Assembly (NCBI GenBank): GCA_963682025.1
Contig: OY821521.1
Span: forward strand, 195,001,026-195,065,025
Direction of reading: 5' to 3'
From: Cordilura impudica
Taxonomy: Eukaryota > Arthropoda > Insecta > Diptera > Scathophagidae
Length of the DNA stretch: 64,000 bases
Shown here: in pieces, positions 1-11,401 of the stretch
How the letters are laid out: each line of letters begins with the position of its first letter
Position numbering within the stretch: the first letter of the stretch is position 1
Notes under the pieces: model-generated
The model's input: only the letters and a program-made list of their open reading frames with translations
Databases searched by the model: none
Told to the model about the DNA's origin: nothing
Made by a program: the position numbers and the translations under genes

Positions 1-97
1 TAATTTCATAAGGGAAGGTTTTTTTTAAGGAAAAGGTATTTTTTTAAAGAAAATTTACCTTTAAAATAATTGTGCTTTTTTAAGAAAAGGTACTTAT

Positions 98-285
98 TTA
101 TTTATTTATTTATATTAATTACAATACATAGTAAATTTGTATTCTAATTTGGGTCCACGGATAAGCCGGGTGACAAAGACCATTTGGCTGGTTTTTGCAG
201 TGATAGACCAAAGTCTCTGGTGGGAATCGAACCCACGACCTCCGAATGATGGGCGAGAACGCTACCAACTCAGCTACCGGGGCAC
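98..285 (-). mobile_element. tRNA-derived SINE, copy 1
   Basis: Read on the minus strand, a tRNA-like head carries a perfect Pol III box A (TAGCTGAGTTGG, complement of 265-276) and box B (GGTTCGATTCC, complement of 223-233). The acceptor ends do not pair, so this is a SINE head and not a working tRNA gene. The body (TTTGGTCT...TGCAAAAACCAGCCAAAT...GACCCAAATTAGAAT) is shared with the copy at 44481-44680. The tail differs: it runs into an AATAAATAAATA tail, whereas the other copies end in a tRNA-unrelated segment plus poly(A). The promoter boxes look intact. Confidence 0.8.
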
Positions 286-381
286 TTAAGAAAATGTAAT
301 TTTTTCAACAAAAAAATACTTCTGTCAAAAAAGTGCTTTTTTCAAAAAAGCAATAAGTACTTTTCAAAGAAAAAATATATA

Positions 382-724
382 TCTATAATATTAATAGGCT
401 AGGCGATTTTTTGTTACCGACGTAAGTTTCACAGTTTTACCCCGATTTTGACAAAAAATTTATCATTTGAAAGGTATTTCTTTTTAGCTGTTACCCAGAT
501 TTACAGATTTTCACCGTCTTGAATATTTTTTTGGAGTTATGATCGTTTAAAGTTGCTACTAACACATGCATAAATAATGGTTATTAAATTTTTTAATGTG
601 TTTGTGTTAATGTGTTGAGTTTGTTTTCTTTATTTAAAATGAGCATACCTTTAGGATCTTTATTAAATGAAAAAGTAAATTTCCTAGAATTTGCACTCGA
701 ATGTCGAGTGCTGGAATCTGTTAG
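382..724 (+). mobile_element. RC-A non-autonomous Helitron, copy 1
   Basis: Starts TCTATAATATTAATAGGC directly after an A and ends TCTGTTAG directly before a T. The palindrome CTCGAATGTCGAG lies about 10 nt before the end, which is the canonical Helitron architecture (5' TC, 3' hairpin, CTRR-like end, A|T insertion). The terminal tetramer is TTAG instead of the CTAG of most copies. There is no Rep/helicase coding, so it must move in trans. It sits inside repeat block A. Confidence 0.75.
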
Positions 725-1179
725 TATTATTAAACAGGTGTTTTTTAAGAAAATTTACTTTTTAAGGAACGACACTTTTTTAAGAAAATTTACTTTTTAA
801 GGAAAAGGTATTTTTAAAAGGTACTTTTGAAAACAAATACACTTTTTTGAGAAAATTTAATATTATTAAGAAAATGTATAAAAGTATTTCTCAAGAAAAA
901 GTACATTTAAAGAAAATTTGTTTTTTAGAAAAGGAACTTTTATATGAAGAGGTACTTTTTTTGTTACTTTTTTAAGAAAAGATATTTTTTTAGAAAAGGT
1001 GGTTTTGTAGAAAATTTATTTTTAAAGAAAAGACGCTTTTTTAAGAAACGGTACTTTTATAATAATATATGATTTTATAAGAAAATATTCTTTTTAAAGA
1101 AAACGTAATTTTTTATAGAAAATTTACTTTTTAAAGAAATTGTGCTATTTTAAGAATGGGTATTTTTTTCAACAAAAAA

Positions 1180-3775
1180 TACTTGTTTTCAAAAAAGTAC
1201 TTTTTTCCAAAACAGTTCTTTTTTCAAAAAGCAGTAACTACTTTTCAAAGAAAAAATAATATTTTAAGAAAAAGTACTTTTTTAAGAAAATTTCCTTTTT
1301 AAGAAAATGCACTTTTTTTAAGAAAAGGTACTTTTTAAAGGAAAGGTATCATTAATGAAAAAGCACATTTTCAAGAAAATGTACTTTTTAAAAAAAGTTA
1401 CGTTTGGAAGAAGAAGCTCCTTTCCAAGAAAATTAAATTTTTTACAAATGTGCAGGAAAGGTGCTTTTTAGGAAAAATTACTTTTTCAAAAAAATTTACT
1501 TTTTAAGAAATGTTTCTTTAAAAAAATCACTTTTTTAAATAAAAGTAATTTTTTAAACAAAAATTTTTTTTTCATTAAAAAAGTCCTTTTTTCCAAAACA
1601 GTTCTTTCTTCAAAAAGCAATAAGTACTTTTCAAAGAAAAAATAATATTTTAAGAAAAAGTAATTTTTTAAGAAAATGTACTTAAGACAATGAACTTTTT
1701 TTAAGAAAAGTTACTTTTTAAAGGAAAGGTACCATTAATGAAAAAGCACATTTTCAACAAAATATACTTTTTTAAGACAAGGTATTTTTAAAAAAAAAGT
1801 TACATTTGGAAGAAAAAGCACCTTCCAAGAAAACTAGATTTTTTTACAAAATGTGCCTTTTTCAAGATAGGTACTATTTTAAAAAAATGTGTGGTTCAGA
1901 AATATACTTTTTTAAGAAATATACTATTTTAAGAAAATATACTTGCTGAGATAGTGTAACTTTTTCAGAAAAGGTGCTTTTTAGGAAAAATTAGTTTTTC
2001 AAGAAAATGTACTTTTTAAGGAATGGTACTTTAAAAAGTTACTTTTTTAAATAAAAGTACTTTTTAAACAAAAAAATACTTTTTTTCAAAAAAGTACTTT
2101 TTTCCAAAACAGTTCTTTTTTCAAAAAGCAATAAGTTATTTTCAAAGGAAAAATAATATTTTAAGAAACAGTACTTTTTTAAGAAAATTTATTTTTTAAG
2201 AAATTTTACTTGTTAAAGGAAAGGTACCATTAATGAAAAAGCACATTTTCAAGAAAATTTACTTTTTTAAGACAAGGTATTTTTTAAAAGAAATGTTACA
2301 TTTGGAAGAAAAATCACCTTTCCAAGAAAATGAAAGTTTTTACAAAATGTGAAAAAGCACATTTTCAAGAAAATGTATTTTTTAAGACAAGGTATTTTTT
2401 AAAAAAAAGTTAGTTTTGGAAGAAAAAGCTCCTTTCCAAGAAAATAAATTTTTTTACAAAATGCGCCTTTTTCAAGATAGGTACTATTTTAAAAAAATGT
2501 GTGGTTCAGAAATGTAATTTTTAAGAAATATACCTACTATTTTAAGAAAATATACTTGCTAAGATAGTGTAACTTTTTCAGAAAAGGTGCTTTTTAGGAA
2601 AAGTTACTTTTTCAAGAAAATGTACTTTTTAAGAAATGGTTCTTTAAAAAAATTACTTTTTTAAATAAAAGTACTTTTTTAAACAAAAAATACTTTTTTT
2701 CCAAAAACGTACTTTTTCCCAAAAAAGCACTTTTTTCCAAAACAGTTCTTTTTTCAAAAGGCAATAAGCACTTTTCAAAGAAATAAAAAATTTAAGAAAA
2801 AGGATTTTTTTAAGAAAATTTACTTTTTAAGAAAATGTACTTTTTTAAGAAAACGTACTTTTTAAAGGAAAGGTACTATTAACGAAAAAACACATTTTCA
2901 AGTAAATGTACTTTTTTAAAACAAGGTATTTTTTTAACAAATGTTACATTTGGAAGAAAAAGCTCATTTCCAAGAAAATTAAATTTTTTTCAAAATGTGC
3001 CTTTTTCAAAATAGGTACTATTTATTTTAAGAAGTATTTTAAGCATTTTAAGAAAATATACTTGCTAAGATAGTGTAACTTTTTCAGAAAAGGTGCTTTT
3101 TAGGAAAAATTTCTTTTTCAAGAAAATGTACCTTTTAAGAAATGGTTCTTTAAAAAAATTACTTTTTTAAATAAAAGTACTTTTTTATACAAAAAAATAC
3201 TTTTTTCCAAAAATGTACTTTTATCCAAAACAGTTCTTTTTTCAAAAAGCAATAAGTACCTTTCAAAGAAAAAATAATATTTTAAGAAATAGTACTTTTT
3301 TAAGAAAATTTACTTTTTAAGAAAAGGCACTCTTTAAAAAAAGGTACTTTTTAAAGGAAAGGTACTATTAATGAAAAAGCACATTTTCAAGAAAATGTAC
3401 TTTTTTAAGACAAGGTATTTTTTTAAAAAACTTTTTTTTTTCTTTAACACACACAACCCAAATTTTTTTTTTTTTTTTTTAATTTTTTTTTAAGCCTAGT
3501 TCCGCGAAGCCGAGGGCTTGTCTGCAGAGTCTAATTTTGGAATTTTTTTTTTTTTGCAGCGACACACCAAAGCCTCTGGTGGGAATCGAACCCATGACCC
3601 CACGACCCCCGCATGATAGTATGGTTCAGAAATGTACTTTTTTAGGAAATATACTATTTTAAGAAAATATACTTGCTAAGATAGTGTAACTTTTTCAGAA
3701 AAGGTGCTTTTTAGGAAAAATTACTTTTTCAAGAAAATGTACTTTTTAAGAAAATGAACTTTAAAAAAATTACTT
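1180..3775. repeat. Higher-order tandem repeat, ~490-bp unit, about five copies
   Basis: A landmark string GAAAGGTAYYATTAATG recurs at 1341, 1724, 2219, 2868 (ATTAACG variant) and 3357. A second landmark, CCAAAACAGTTC, recurs near 1207, 1593, 2103, 2737 and 3224. Both keep the same order and similar spacing (383, 495, 649, 489). The long third interval contains an internal partial duplication near 2345-2440. So the ~18-bp monomers have themselves been amplified as a longer unit. A SINE interrupts the last copy. Confidence 0.8.
3461..3619 (-). mobile_element. tRNA-derived SINE, copy 2 (5'-truncated)
   Basis: The plus strand shows a poly(T) run, then AAGCCTAGTTCCGCGAAGCC, the SINE body, and the box B complement (GGGAATCGAACCC). 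The sequence then stops at CCCGCATGATAGT, before the box A end, so the head is incomplete. It interrupts the fifth higher-order repeat unit, whose sequence resumes at about 3620. Without box A it is probably not transcribed by Pol III. Confidence 0.75.
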
Positions 3776-5179
3776 TTTTAAATAAAGGTACTTTAAAAAA
3801 AAAAAAAAACATTATTTTAAGAAAATGCGCTTTTTTAAGAAGAGTAATTTTTAAAGAAAATAATTTTTAACAAAAGAAAATACTTTAAAAAAAAGTGCTT
3901 TTAAAAAAAAATATTTTTTTCAAAAATTTGCTTTTTCAAAAATGTTTTGTTTAAGGAAATAGTACGAGTACTTTTTAGAAAGAGTACTTTTTAAGAAAAG
4001 TTAAATTTTAAAATCAGTTACTTTCCTAAGAAAAAGTATATTTTTAAGAAAAGGTCCCTTCTAAAAAACAGGTGCTTTTTTAAAAAGACAGTATTTTTTT
4101 AAGAAAAGATAACATTAAAAAAATGCTTTTATATGAAATGGTGCTTTTTTCAGAAAAAAATACTGTCTAGAAGACTATTCTTTCAAGGAATGGTAGTTTT
4201 CCAGGAAAAGATACCTCTTTAAAAAATGTACTTTTTTTAGAAAAGGTACACTTTAAAAAAAATTACTTTCTTAAGAAAATAAACTTTTTTAAATAGGACT
4301 ACCTTTTTAAGGAAATGTACTTCTTTAGGAAAAGGTACCTTTTTAAAAAAATCGCTTTTTTTAAGAGCTGGAAATTTTCTTAAGTAAAGGTACTTTTGTA
4401 GAAAAAAGGTACTTGTTATGAAATATTTCTATTGTAAGAAAAGGTACTTTCTCTAAGAAAACTTACTTTTATAAGAAAAGATACTTTTATAAGAAAGGGT
4501 AATTTTATAAGAAAAAAATTTTTTAAGGAATGTACTTTTTTAAGAAAATGTATTTTTTTAAGAAAATGTATCTCTTTAAGAAAAGGTACCTTTCTAAGAA
4601 AAGTTATCTCTGTAAGAGTATGTACTTTTTTAAGAAAAGCTTATTTTCTAAGAAAAGGAACTTTTTGTCAGAAATTGTACTTTTCTAAGAAAACGTACTT
4701 TTTAAAGAAAAGGTACTTTTTAGAGAATGTACTTTCAAAAAAAGGTACTTTTTTAGGAAAATTTACTTTTATAAGAAAAGGTACTTTTATAAGAAAAGGT
4801 ATTTTTATAAGAAAAGATACTTTTCAAGGAAAATGTACTTTTTAAGAGCATGTACTCCAAAACAAAGTATTTTTTTGAGAAAAGGTATTTTTTTAAGAAA
4901 ATTTACTTTTAAACAAAAAAACTTAATTTGTAAGAAAATTAGATTTTTTAGGAAAGTGTAGTTTTTTAAGAAAACTTAATTTTTTAAGAAAATGTTATTT
5001 TTTTAAAAAAGGTTTTTTTAACCCGAATCATATCAACATTTTGATGTTTAATTCAATAATACAACGAAACTAGTTAATTATTGCAATCAAATTTCATGAC
5101 TTTTCTTTTACATATATTTTGCATAATTTAGCAAAAAAAAATTAATAATATTAAATTGTTTAATTTATTATAAGCCAAA

Positions 5180-5530
5180 GCAAAACGAGTAAGAAAATTT
5201 CAGTCGGTGTAGACCGAATGTATGAAAGTCGTTACCATGCATTAAGAGATTTGGTCTTAGGTCCATTTAATTAGGTATACAATATAATCATAAAACAAAT
5301 CTGAGTGGAATTTCTATTAATTTTTTTCCTGCAGATCTGAGAATGTTCATATCGGATGCTATATTTATACATATGTGGACTAGGACGAAAACTGGTCCCA
5401 TCCTGACCATATTTGGTAATGTCACTTGTTTTTTGCTAAAACACATGCGAAGCAAATTTAAGAAAAATCTGTGCTCTATATTTTTTTAGCAATTTAAGTG
5501 AAGATCGGGAAGCAGCTATGGATTGCCTAT
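5180..5530 (+). mobile_element. RC-B (mini-me/DINE-1-like) copy 1, 3'-truncated
   Basis: Begins with a diverged RC-B 5' end (ACGAGTAAGAAAATTTCAGTCGGTGTAGACCGA) and continues through the shared body (TTCATATCGGATGCTATATTTATA, TAAGTGAAGATCGGGAAGCAGCT). Similarity is lost after about 5530, so the GTCY tract and 3' subterminal repeat are absent. No coding potential. Confidence 0.65.
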
Positions 5531-6392
5531 AGGTCTATTTGTAGACAAAGATTTTATTGACAAACTGTATTTTCCTTAAAATACTGTAAGAAACTCATTA
5601 CTGGAGATCAATATGGGCTCCTCTTGGTAAATTGCTTTGTGTCTAAGGACAACGTAGCTATATATGTGACCATAATTGTTGAAGTGGAACAAGTCACATA
5701 CATATTGTTTCAATAAAATTGAATATTTTTTTTTGTACAAAATAAAGAATATTTTGTTACAATGTACATTTTGTTTAAAAATATTCTCAACCTTATAGGT
5801 ATAAAATGAAAATTAACTATGAATGTGAAATTTCATGCGGAAAAGTTGCCTCAATTGACGAAGAGTCCTTGTAAAATTAACTGAATATCTTAAAAATTTT
5901 AACGAAATACTTCCTTTATATTTACAAACTATAATAACTGATAAATAAATTTTTTTTTATAAATTTTTACTATGGCCACTTTCATAATAATGTTCATATT
6001 CCCAAAATCCATATTTCCAAAATAAAATAATAAAATTTCTCAACTGTCTTTCTGAAAAAAATGTAAGCGCAAAAATTTTTAAACGATATATCCGTTAACG
6101 TTGGTTTCAATGAATTTACAGCCTTGTAAATAACTTAAAAACAAAAACAATAAAAGTGTCATTTTGCATCACATGAGTTAAAATTTATAGATGTTTTTAG
6201 TCTGCAATGCAGTTGAAAAATTAAATGTCTACCATAGAAAAGGAGGAAAACTAAAAAACTCTTTAAAAAAAGAAACATAAAAAAATTTAAAAAAACTGTC
6301 AGGGATATGAAAAGAAATAAAAAAATAATATTTTAGATTTTTTTTTTTAATTTTTAGTTAGGAGATTTAAATAATTGAGAATAAAAAATTTC
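5530..6392. other. AT-rich DNA, nothing recognised
   Basis: No gene, RNA or family-level repeat is evident on either strand. The sequence is AT-rich with short A and T runs, and open frames are short. Confidence 0.4.
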
Positions 6393-6521
6393 GAAAAAAA
6401 TCATGTGAGTCCGATCACAGGGGAGATGTGTAAGCATCTAGTAATTAAAGATTTTTTATGGCACTTTTTTAAAATCAAGCACAAAGCGTCATCTATGTAT
6501 CACTTATAGCAATAAACTGCA
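6393..6521 (-). mobile_element. Fragment of the palindromic element at 13984-14365
   Basis: Contains TCATGTGAGTCCGATCACAG, a GATGTGTAA end motif and AGCGTCATCTATGTATCACT in the same order and spacing as the reverse complement of about 14240-14365. Only one arm is present, so this is a solo half of the foldback-like element. Confidence 0.7.
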
Positions 6522-6579
6522 GGGGCTCTGCTAATATAAAAATATTTATTATTATTTATTATTTCAACCGGTTAATTTT

Positions 6580-6955
6580 TAGTTTTTCGTTTTTTATTTA
6601 TCATTTTTCGTTTTTCATTTTTCATTTTTTTATCTTTAATCCTTTCATCTTTCATCTTTAATTTTTCGTTTTTAATTTTTTATTTTTCATTTTTCATATT
6701 TCATTTTTCATATTCCATTTTTTATTTTTAATTTTTCATTTTTCATTTTTCACTTTTGATTTTTCATTCTTTATATATATTTTTTATTTTTCATTATTTA
6801 TTTTTAATTTGTCGTTTTTCATCTTTCATTTTTTATTTATCATTTTTTATTTTTCATTTCTTATTTTCCATTTTTTATTTTTCATTTTCAATTTTTCAGT
6901 TTTCATTTTTTATTTTCCATTTTTCATTTTTCGTTTTTCATTTCTCTTACATTAC
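6580..6955. repeat. Low-complexity TTTTTCATT array
   Basis: Degenerate 8-10 bp units such as TTTTTCATT, TTTTTCGTT and TTTTTATT run for about 370 bp. Two overlapping frames (73 and 69 codons, rich in Phe/Ile/Ser) are translations of the repeat and are not genes. Confidence 0.85.
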
Positions 6956-7392
6956 AAAATTATTATGTTTTCTTTAATTAGAAAATGTATACATGATCTC
7001 AAACTGAACGATAAATAACTAATTAAACTACAAATATTCATATAAATCTATCATCAGAATATTTGTTAAATAATTTCACTTTGAGGTCACAATACTTTTT
7101 AAAAAAATGCTGGTATTGAATATCCTTAAAGGCCCAAAAATACACCTCAAATAATTTGCTTATAGACATGTTTTAGAATCTGCATTGTTTTTTCGAAAAC
7201 ACGATTTTTTAAATAATTAATTCTTAACAAAATGTTTTAAACTAACTTGGCTAACTTAACTTGAGCCCAAAATAGCTTAGAATCTCCAGATCTAACCCAC
7301 TATATTAATGCAATGATTTTTGATAGATTTATCGAAAATGTTTACGTATAGCCGTTAATATTATTTTGTATTACTTAATTATAAATGTTATA
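6956..7392. other. AT-rich DNA, nothing recognised
   Basis: No coding region, tRNA or element end is identifiable. Several short direct A/T tracts only. Confidence 0.4.
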
Positions 7393-7680
7393 CTAGCAGC
7401 GCCCAGTCCTCGAAATTCGAGTGCAAATTCTAGATAATTTTAAAATTCACTAAATTTCATTAAAAATATTTGTTGAACACACAGAAGATACAGTTATATA
7501 TTTATTAATAAATAATTTTATAAGAGCCTAAAGGTATGCTGATCAATTTTATCAAGTTCACAATTCAACACAAATTTAATAAACACACACACAGCATTGT
7601 ATAGTTTTATGTATGTGTTAGTATCAACTTTAAAAGAATTTTACTGCAACAAAAATATACCAGATGGTGCAAATCTGTAA
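7393..7680 (-). mobile_element. RC-A Helitron copy 2, 5'-truncated
   Basis: The plus strand starts CTAGCAG and has the reverse complement of the RC-A 3' hairpin (CTCGAAATTCGAGTGC). The body continues to GCAAATCTGTAAATATGG. The 5' terminus (TCTATAATATT) is missing, so the copy was truncated or interrupted by the SINE that follows. Confidence 0.7.
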
Positions 7681-7694
7681 ATATGGTGCACATC

Positions 7695-7866
7695 TTTTTT
7701 TTTTTTTATTTCTTTTTTTTTGTTTTTTTTTAATATATATATATATATATATTTTTTTTTTTTTTAGCCTAGTTCCGCGAAGCCGAGGGCTTGTCTGCAG
7801 ATTCTAATTTTGGCTATTTTTTTTTTTTTTTCGCAGCGACACGCCAAAGCCTCTGGTGGGAATTGT
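7695..7866 (-). mobile_element. tRNA-derived SINE, copy 3 (5'-truncated)
   Basis: Poly(T) and a (TA)n run on the plus strand precede TAGCCTAGTTCCGCGAAGCC and the SINE body. The copy ends at GGTGGGAATTG, within box B, so the tRNA head is missing. The (TA)n tract lies within the tail. Confidence 0.75.
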
Positions 7867-8007
7867 ACAATTTTATCAATTGCTTATAGATTTTTAAAGA
7901 AACTATTGATATTTGTTTACAAATTGAATAGCCCGCACTGCCATGAACTGACGCAAAACTTAAACTTACGCCACACTACAAAATCTACCCTAGTTTGTTT
8001 GAATTAA

Positions 8008-8650
8008 AAAACAAGTAAGAAAATTATAGTCGGTCTAGACCGACTATACGATAACCTATACCATGCGTTTAGAGACCCTATCTCTCAGGCCCAACTAACT
8101 GGATATAGAAAAAAAGCACAAACCAAATTTGATTGGGATTTTTATTATTTTTACCGGCTGCAGGTATGAAAACACATCATATCGGATGCTATATCTATAT
8201 GGGGACTAGGCCCAAAAATGGACCGATCCTGACCATGTTTGGTAAAGTCTCTTGTATTTTGCAAAAATATATACAAACAAAATTTGAGAAGAATCAGTGC
8301 AATATTTTTGTTTTTGATATATTTAAGTGAAGATCGGGAAGCAGCTCTATATGGGGCCTATGACTAAGAGTTGTCCAATAGGGATCATTTTTGGATTATT
8401 GATTAATGGATGTTATATATACATACAAACCCAATTTGATAATTTGGATCTTATGGCAATATATGTTGATTTCATAGGGGTCATTTGTACGGGGGCTAGG
8501 TGTGAACATGGACCGATTCTCACTAATTTCAATAGCGTTCATCCCATGGCTATAATTAAAGATGGGTGTAGGTCAAATATTTTTGGTTGTTACAAACAGC
8601 AACGCAAAGTCATTATACCCAAACCACATAGTGGTATAGGGTATAAAAAC
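8008..8650 (+). mobile_element. RC-B copy 2, internally deleted
   Basis: Both ends are intact: ACAAGTAAGAAAATTATAGT at the start with the palindrome TCGGTCTAGACCGA, and CCACATAGTGGTATAGGGTATA at the end. The subterminal pair ACCTATACCATGCG / TGGTATAGGGTA is visible, the left arm with a base change. Compared with 10618-11400 the GTCC/GTCT tract and flanks are deleted: CATCCCATGGC joins directly to TATAATTAAAGATGGG. Apparent frames at 8133-8330 and 8327-8683 are shadows of the repeat. Confidence 0.85.
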
Positions 8651-9060
8651 TCATTGATTTTTCGGTCAAATAAGTTCCATTAAAATTTGTGAGCTGTTGA
8701 TTGTTTACAGGGAGATACGCACAATGTAAAGTGCATTTCAGTATACTAAGGTCTTTGATTATGCAAAATTAATAAACCCTTTTTTAATTTTTTACATTAG
8801 ATCTGAGCCTGAAAGCTCAACTTATCTGATCATCTGATTTTAGAAAACAAAGTAATGAAATTAAATTTTTAAATATTTTTTCTTCGCATCCTATAGTTTG
8901 TATTCATCTTCCATCTAAAAAGAGACCAGAGTATTTACCTACATATATGAGTCTATGTCAGTGTTGAGCGTGCGGTTATATTTTATCTAACTTTACATGT
9001 GACATTAAAACACATTGCACAGTGTTGTGCACGAGAGCAAAATATGCAAAGATAAAGTAA
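8651..9060. other. AT-rich DNA, nothing recognised
   Basis: No gene or known repeat is seen between the RC-B copy and the pentanucleotide arrays. Confidence 0.4.
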
Positions 9061-10617
9061 CATAATTAAAAAATAAAATAAAATACAAACAATAAAATAA
9101 ATTAAAATAATAAAATAAAATAATTTAAAAAAAAATAAAAAATTTTTAAAAAATAAAATAAAATAAAAAAAAGATAAATAAAATAAATTTAAATAAAATA
9201 TAAAAATAGCTTAAAATATATTAAAATAAAATAAAAAAAAATTTAAAAAATAACATAAATTAAAAAAAAAAATTAAAATAAAATAAAATAAAATAAAAAA
9301 AATTAAATAAAAGAAAATAAAATAAAATTATTTAAAATAACATAAAATATAATAAAAAAAATTAAATAAAATAAAATAAATGAAAATTAAAATAAAATAA
9401 AAAAAGTTAAATTAAACAAATAAAACAAAATAAAATAAAAGGGAAAAAATAAAATAAAATAAACAAAAATATAAGAAAACAAAATAAAATTAAATTAAAA
9501 AAATAAAATAAAAAAAGTTAAATTAAACAAAATAAAATAAAATAAAATAAAATGAAATAAAATATATTGAAATAATATAAGAAAATTAAAATAAAATAAA
9601 ATAAAATAAAATAAAACAAAATAAAATAAAAAAAATAAAATAAAACAAAATAAAATAAAAAAATAAAAGAAAAGAAAAGAAAAGAAGAGAAAAGAAAAGG
9701 AAAGAAAAGAAAAGAAAAGAAAAGAAAAGAAAAGAAAAGAAAAGAAAAGAAAAGAAAAGAAAAGAAAAGAAAAGAAAAGAAAAGAAAAGAAAAGAAAAGA
9801 AAAGAAAAGAAAAGAAAAGAAAAGAAAAGAAAAGAAAAGAAAAGAAAAGAAAAGAAAAGAAAAGAAAAGAAAAGAAAAGAAAAGAAAAGAAAAGAAAAGA
9901 AAAGAAAAGAAAAGAAAAGAAAAGAAAAGAAAAGAGAAGAAAAGAAATGAAAATTAAATAAATGAAATAAATTTTAAAAAAACAGAATAAAAAATTTTTC
10001 AAAAATAAAATAAAATAAAAAAAAGAAAAATAAATAAAATAAAATAAAATAAAATAAATGAAAATATAAGAAAATAAAATAAAATTAAATTAAAAAAAAA
10101 AATAAAATAAAAAAAGTTGAATTAAACAAATTACAATAATATAGAATGAAATAAAATTTAAAAAAAAATAAAATAAAATAAAATAAAATAAAACAAAATA
10201 AATTTAAAAAAAATAAAAAAACAAAATTAAATAAAATAAATAAAGAAAAGAAAAGAAAAGGAAAGAAAAGAAAAGAAAAGAAAAGAAAAGAAAAGAAAAG
10301 AAAAGAAAAGAAAAGAAAAGAAAAGAAAAGAAGAGAAAAAAAGAAAAGAAAATAAAAGAAAATGAAATAAATGAAATGAATTTGAAAAAAAAAAAACAAA
10401 ATAAAAAATTTTTAAAAAATAAAATAAAAGAAGATAAATAAAATAAATTTAAATAAAATAAAAAAATAACATAAAATTTATTAAAATAAAAAAAATGAAA
10501 TAAATACAATAAATTAAAATAAAATAAAATAAAATAAAATAAAACAAAATAAAATAAAATAAAATAAAAAAAACAAATAAAATAAAATAAAATAAAATAA
10601 AATAAAATCAAAAAAAA
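9060..10617. repeat. Degenerate (AAAAT)n microsatellite with (AAAAG)n cores
   Basis: The stretch consists of imperfect AAAAT, AAAAC and AAATT pentamers. It contains two purer (AAAAG)n arrays at about 9664-9945 (roughly 280 bp) and 10244-10335. Transitions between motifs are gradual, as expected from replication slippage plus point mutation. Minus-strand frames of 104-138 codons reading Phe-Ser-Phe-Leu-Phe are repeat translations, not proteins. Confidence 0.95.
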
Positions 10618-11400
10618 ACAAGTAAGAAAATTATAGTCGGTCTAGACCGACTATACGATACCCTATACCATGCGTTTAGAAACCCTATCTCTTAGGCCCA
10701 ACTAACTGGACATTGAAAATAAGCAAAAACCAAATTTGAGTGGGATTTTTATTAATTTTTTTGGCTGCAGATATGAAAAAGTTCATATCGGATGCTATAT
10801 CTATAAAGGGACTAGGTCCAAAAATGGACCGATCCTGATCATGTTTGGTAAAGTCTCTTGTATTTTGCAAAAATATGTACAAACAAAATTTGAGAAGAAT
10901 CAGTGCAATATTTTTGTTTTTTAATAGATTTAAGTGAAGATCGGGAAGCAGCTCTATATGGGGTCAAAGGGATCATTTTTGGACTACTCATTAAAGGATG
11001 TAATGAACGCATACAAACCCAATTTGAGTAAGATCTATATGACAATTTGGATCTTACGGCAATTTATGTCGATTTCATATGGGTAATTTGTATGGGGGCT
11101 AGGTCTGAACATGGGCCGATTCTCACCAATTTCAATAGCGTTCATCCCATGGCCGATAAAAGCTTATATACGAAATTTCGTCAAAATATATTCATATTTG
11201 CGACCTGCAGTTTGATTACAAGCTTTACATGGACACACAGACGGACGGACGGACGGACGGACATTATTAAATCAACTCAGAAAGTGATTCTGATTCGATC
11301 GGTATAATTAAAGATGGGTCTAGGTCAAATATTTTTGGTTGTTACAAACAGCAGCACAAAGTCATTATACCCAAACCACATAGTGGTATAGGGTATAAAA
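10618..11400 (+). mobile_element. RC-B copy 3, complete reference copy (~783 bp)
   Basis: Complete copy from ACAAGTAAGAAAATTATAGT to CATAGTGGTATAGGGTATA. It has a near-terminal palindrome TCGGTCTAGACCGA and subterminal inverted repeats TACCCTATACCA (about 10659) and TGGTATAGGGTA (about 11383). A CCAC-ATA-GTGG hairpin lies just inside the 3' end, and a GACGGACGGACG tract (complement of GTCC repeats) at about 11240. This matches the Dipteran mini-me/DINE-1 group, now placed with Helentron-type rolling-circle elements (family knowledge). It has no coding capacity. Pentanucleotide arrays abut both ends. Confidence 0.88.
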
Positions 11401-11401
11401 A

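Larger units (their letters stand above)
1..5025. repeat. Degenerate ~18-bp AT-rich repeat block (A)
   Basis: Nearly all of this stretch is variations on a 17-19 bp monomer of the form GTACTTTTTTAAGAAAAG. Monomers diverge strongly but keep the alternation of T-run, TAAG, A-run and GTAC. The block is interrupted by a SINE (98-285), an RC-A Helitron (382-724) and another SINE (about 3461-3619). Short open frames inside it are chance products. The same monomer in reverse complement makes up blocks at 40263-42295 and 62865-64000, so the family is dispersed and bidirectional. No coding or RNA gene is seen. Confidence 0.85.

Noticed and set aside
216..285. A functional tRNA gene on the minus strand
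   Set aside because: Box A and B are good but acceptor and anticodon stems do not pair, and the same head recurs attached to a SINE body.
9586..10611. Minus-strand open frames of 104-138 codons rich in Phe/Ser/Leu
   Set aside because: They are translations of (AAAAG)n and (AAAAT)n arrays; several frames are open at once.
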